A DNA stretch of 64,000 nt from Bog-756 sp963710495 (GTDB lineage: Bacteria > Actinomycetota > Acidimicrobiia > Acidimicrobiales > RAAP-2): positions 434,001 to 498,000 of the forward strand of contig CAVQAI010000007.1 of assembly GCA_963710495.1 (NCBI GenBank), written 5' to 3'. The number at the start of each line of letters is the position of its first letter. Positions within the stretch are counted from its first letter, which is position 1. Below the pieces are notes generated by a model. The model saw nothing but the letters and a program-made list of their open reading frames with translations. It did no database searches and had not been told where the DNA came from. A program made the translations under genes and the position numbers. This document shows, one piece after another, positions 63,571-64,000 of the stretch.

Positions 63571-64000
63571 TCAGACGTCGAGGAAGCGGCGCACGGCGAA
63601 GGCGGAGCCGACGGCACCCACCACCACACCGACGACCGCGACCAGGATGCAGGTGCCGGCAACTTCCCACCCACCGAGCGACATCTGGGCGATGATGTTG
63701 CCCTGGTTGGCCGCCGTCTTGGCCGTGTCGAGGCCGATGCCGTAGTAGAGGGTGAGGACGACCAGCACGGCCACGCATGCGCCGAGCAGGCCCTGGATCA
63801 GGCCCTCGGCCATGAACGGCAACCGGATGAACCAATTGGTGGCCCCGACCAACTTCATCACCGAGACCTCGCGCCGGCGGGCGAAGATGGCCATGCGGAT
63901 GGTGTTGAGGATGAGCACGGAGGCCGACAACAGGAGCACGACGGCGACCGAGAGGAACACCCACTGCAGGATGCGGATCACGCTCTGCATCGTCTTGATC
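63571..64000 (-). CDS. ftsX: Cell division protein FtsX, C-terminal part (N-terminus beyond the window)
   Basis: The last 142 residues of FtsX, open to the window end. They hold the three C-terminal membrane helices: WVFLSVAVVLLLSASVLILN, the MAEGLIQGLLGACVAVLVVL segment and WEVAGTCILVAVVGVVVGAV. The conserved cytoplasmic turn between the first two reads IFARRREVSVMKLVGATNWF, where the coupling to the FtsE ATPase is expected. FtsEX controls cell-wall hydrolases at division. The serine hydrolase follows after 68 bases. Confidence 0.93.
   Translation of the reverse strand, partial: IKTMQSVIRILQWVFLSVAVVLLLSASVLILNTIRMAIFARRREVSVMKLVGATNWFIRLPFMAEGLIQGLLGACVAVLVVLTLYYGIGLDTAKTAANQGNIIAQMSLGGWEVAGTCILVAVVGVVVGAVGSAFAVRRFLDV

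Overview
The window is a high-GC, gene-dense bacterial chromosome segment. Many start codons are GTG or TTG and many neighbouring genes overlap by ATGA or GTGA. F420-type LLM oxidoreductase, mycothiol-type maleylpyruvate isomerase fold, SCO6745, DUF3039, DUF1918 and BsaP families all point to an actinobacterium. Acidimicrobiia-like is my best guess, by inference only. I see no rRNA, tRNA, CRISPR array, insertion sequence or phage gene.

Positions 1-20000 look like a hypoxia and fermentation island. It holds the end of an alpha/beta hydrolase, a Nudix hydrolase, a ferritin-like protein and DUF1918. A long coupled operon (3281-11795) follows, encoding a group 3b-type [NiFe] hydrogenase (beta, gamma, delta and alpha subunits plus a cNMP-binding protein), its maturation protease and HypC, an EamA permease, a DUF6390-like protein and a CoA-transferase. 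PEP synthase comes next. A convergent operon encodes GAPDH, pyruvate:ferredoxin oxidoreductase (porG-porA-porB) and a GltD-like NADPH:ferredoxin flavoprotein. Together these could move electrons from glyceraldehyde-3-phosphate and pyruvate to ferredoxin, NADPH and H2. Sites resembling the DosR/DevR box (GGGNC-N4-GNCCC) lie upstream of several of these genes.

Positions 20000-42300 are mixed: secreted glycoside hydrolases (GH5, GH3), a TAT-exported phospholipase C-like lipoprotein, a PQQ-type beta-propeller, several VOC and CMD proteins, an HxlR regulator beside a likely operator, a methyltransferase, a HAD phosphatase, DUF2252, and a dehydrogenase-VOC-LLM catabolic operon. Positions 42400-64000 are largely housekeeping: SAM-cycle AhcY, biotin synthesis (bioB-bsaP, and bioA-bioF-bioD elsewhere), Maf, a Dus enzyme, an ABC-F protein, an SPFH/NfeD pair, an archaeal-type riboflavin synthase, two acyl-CoA dehydrogenases, an acyl-CoA synthetase, a nucleotidyltransferase, a serine hydrolase and the end of ftsX.

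About twenty single-base frame breaks interrupt otherwise well conserved genes. Nearly all look like one surplus base. They are concentrated in the hydrogenase operon (3.8-9.7 kb) and also hit gapA, bioA, a HAD gene, GH3 and a TolB-like gene. Assembly or sequencing error is the likeliest cause, but decay of the hydrogenase operon is not excluded.
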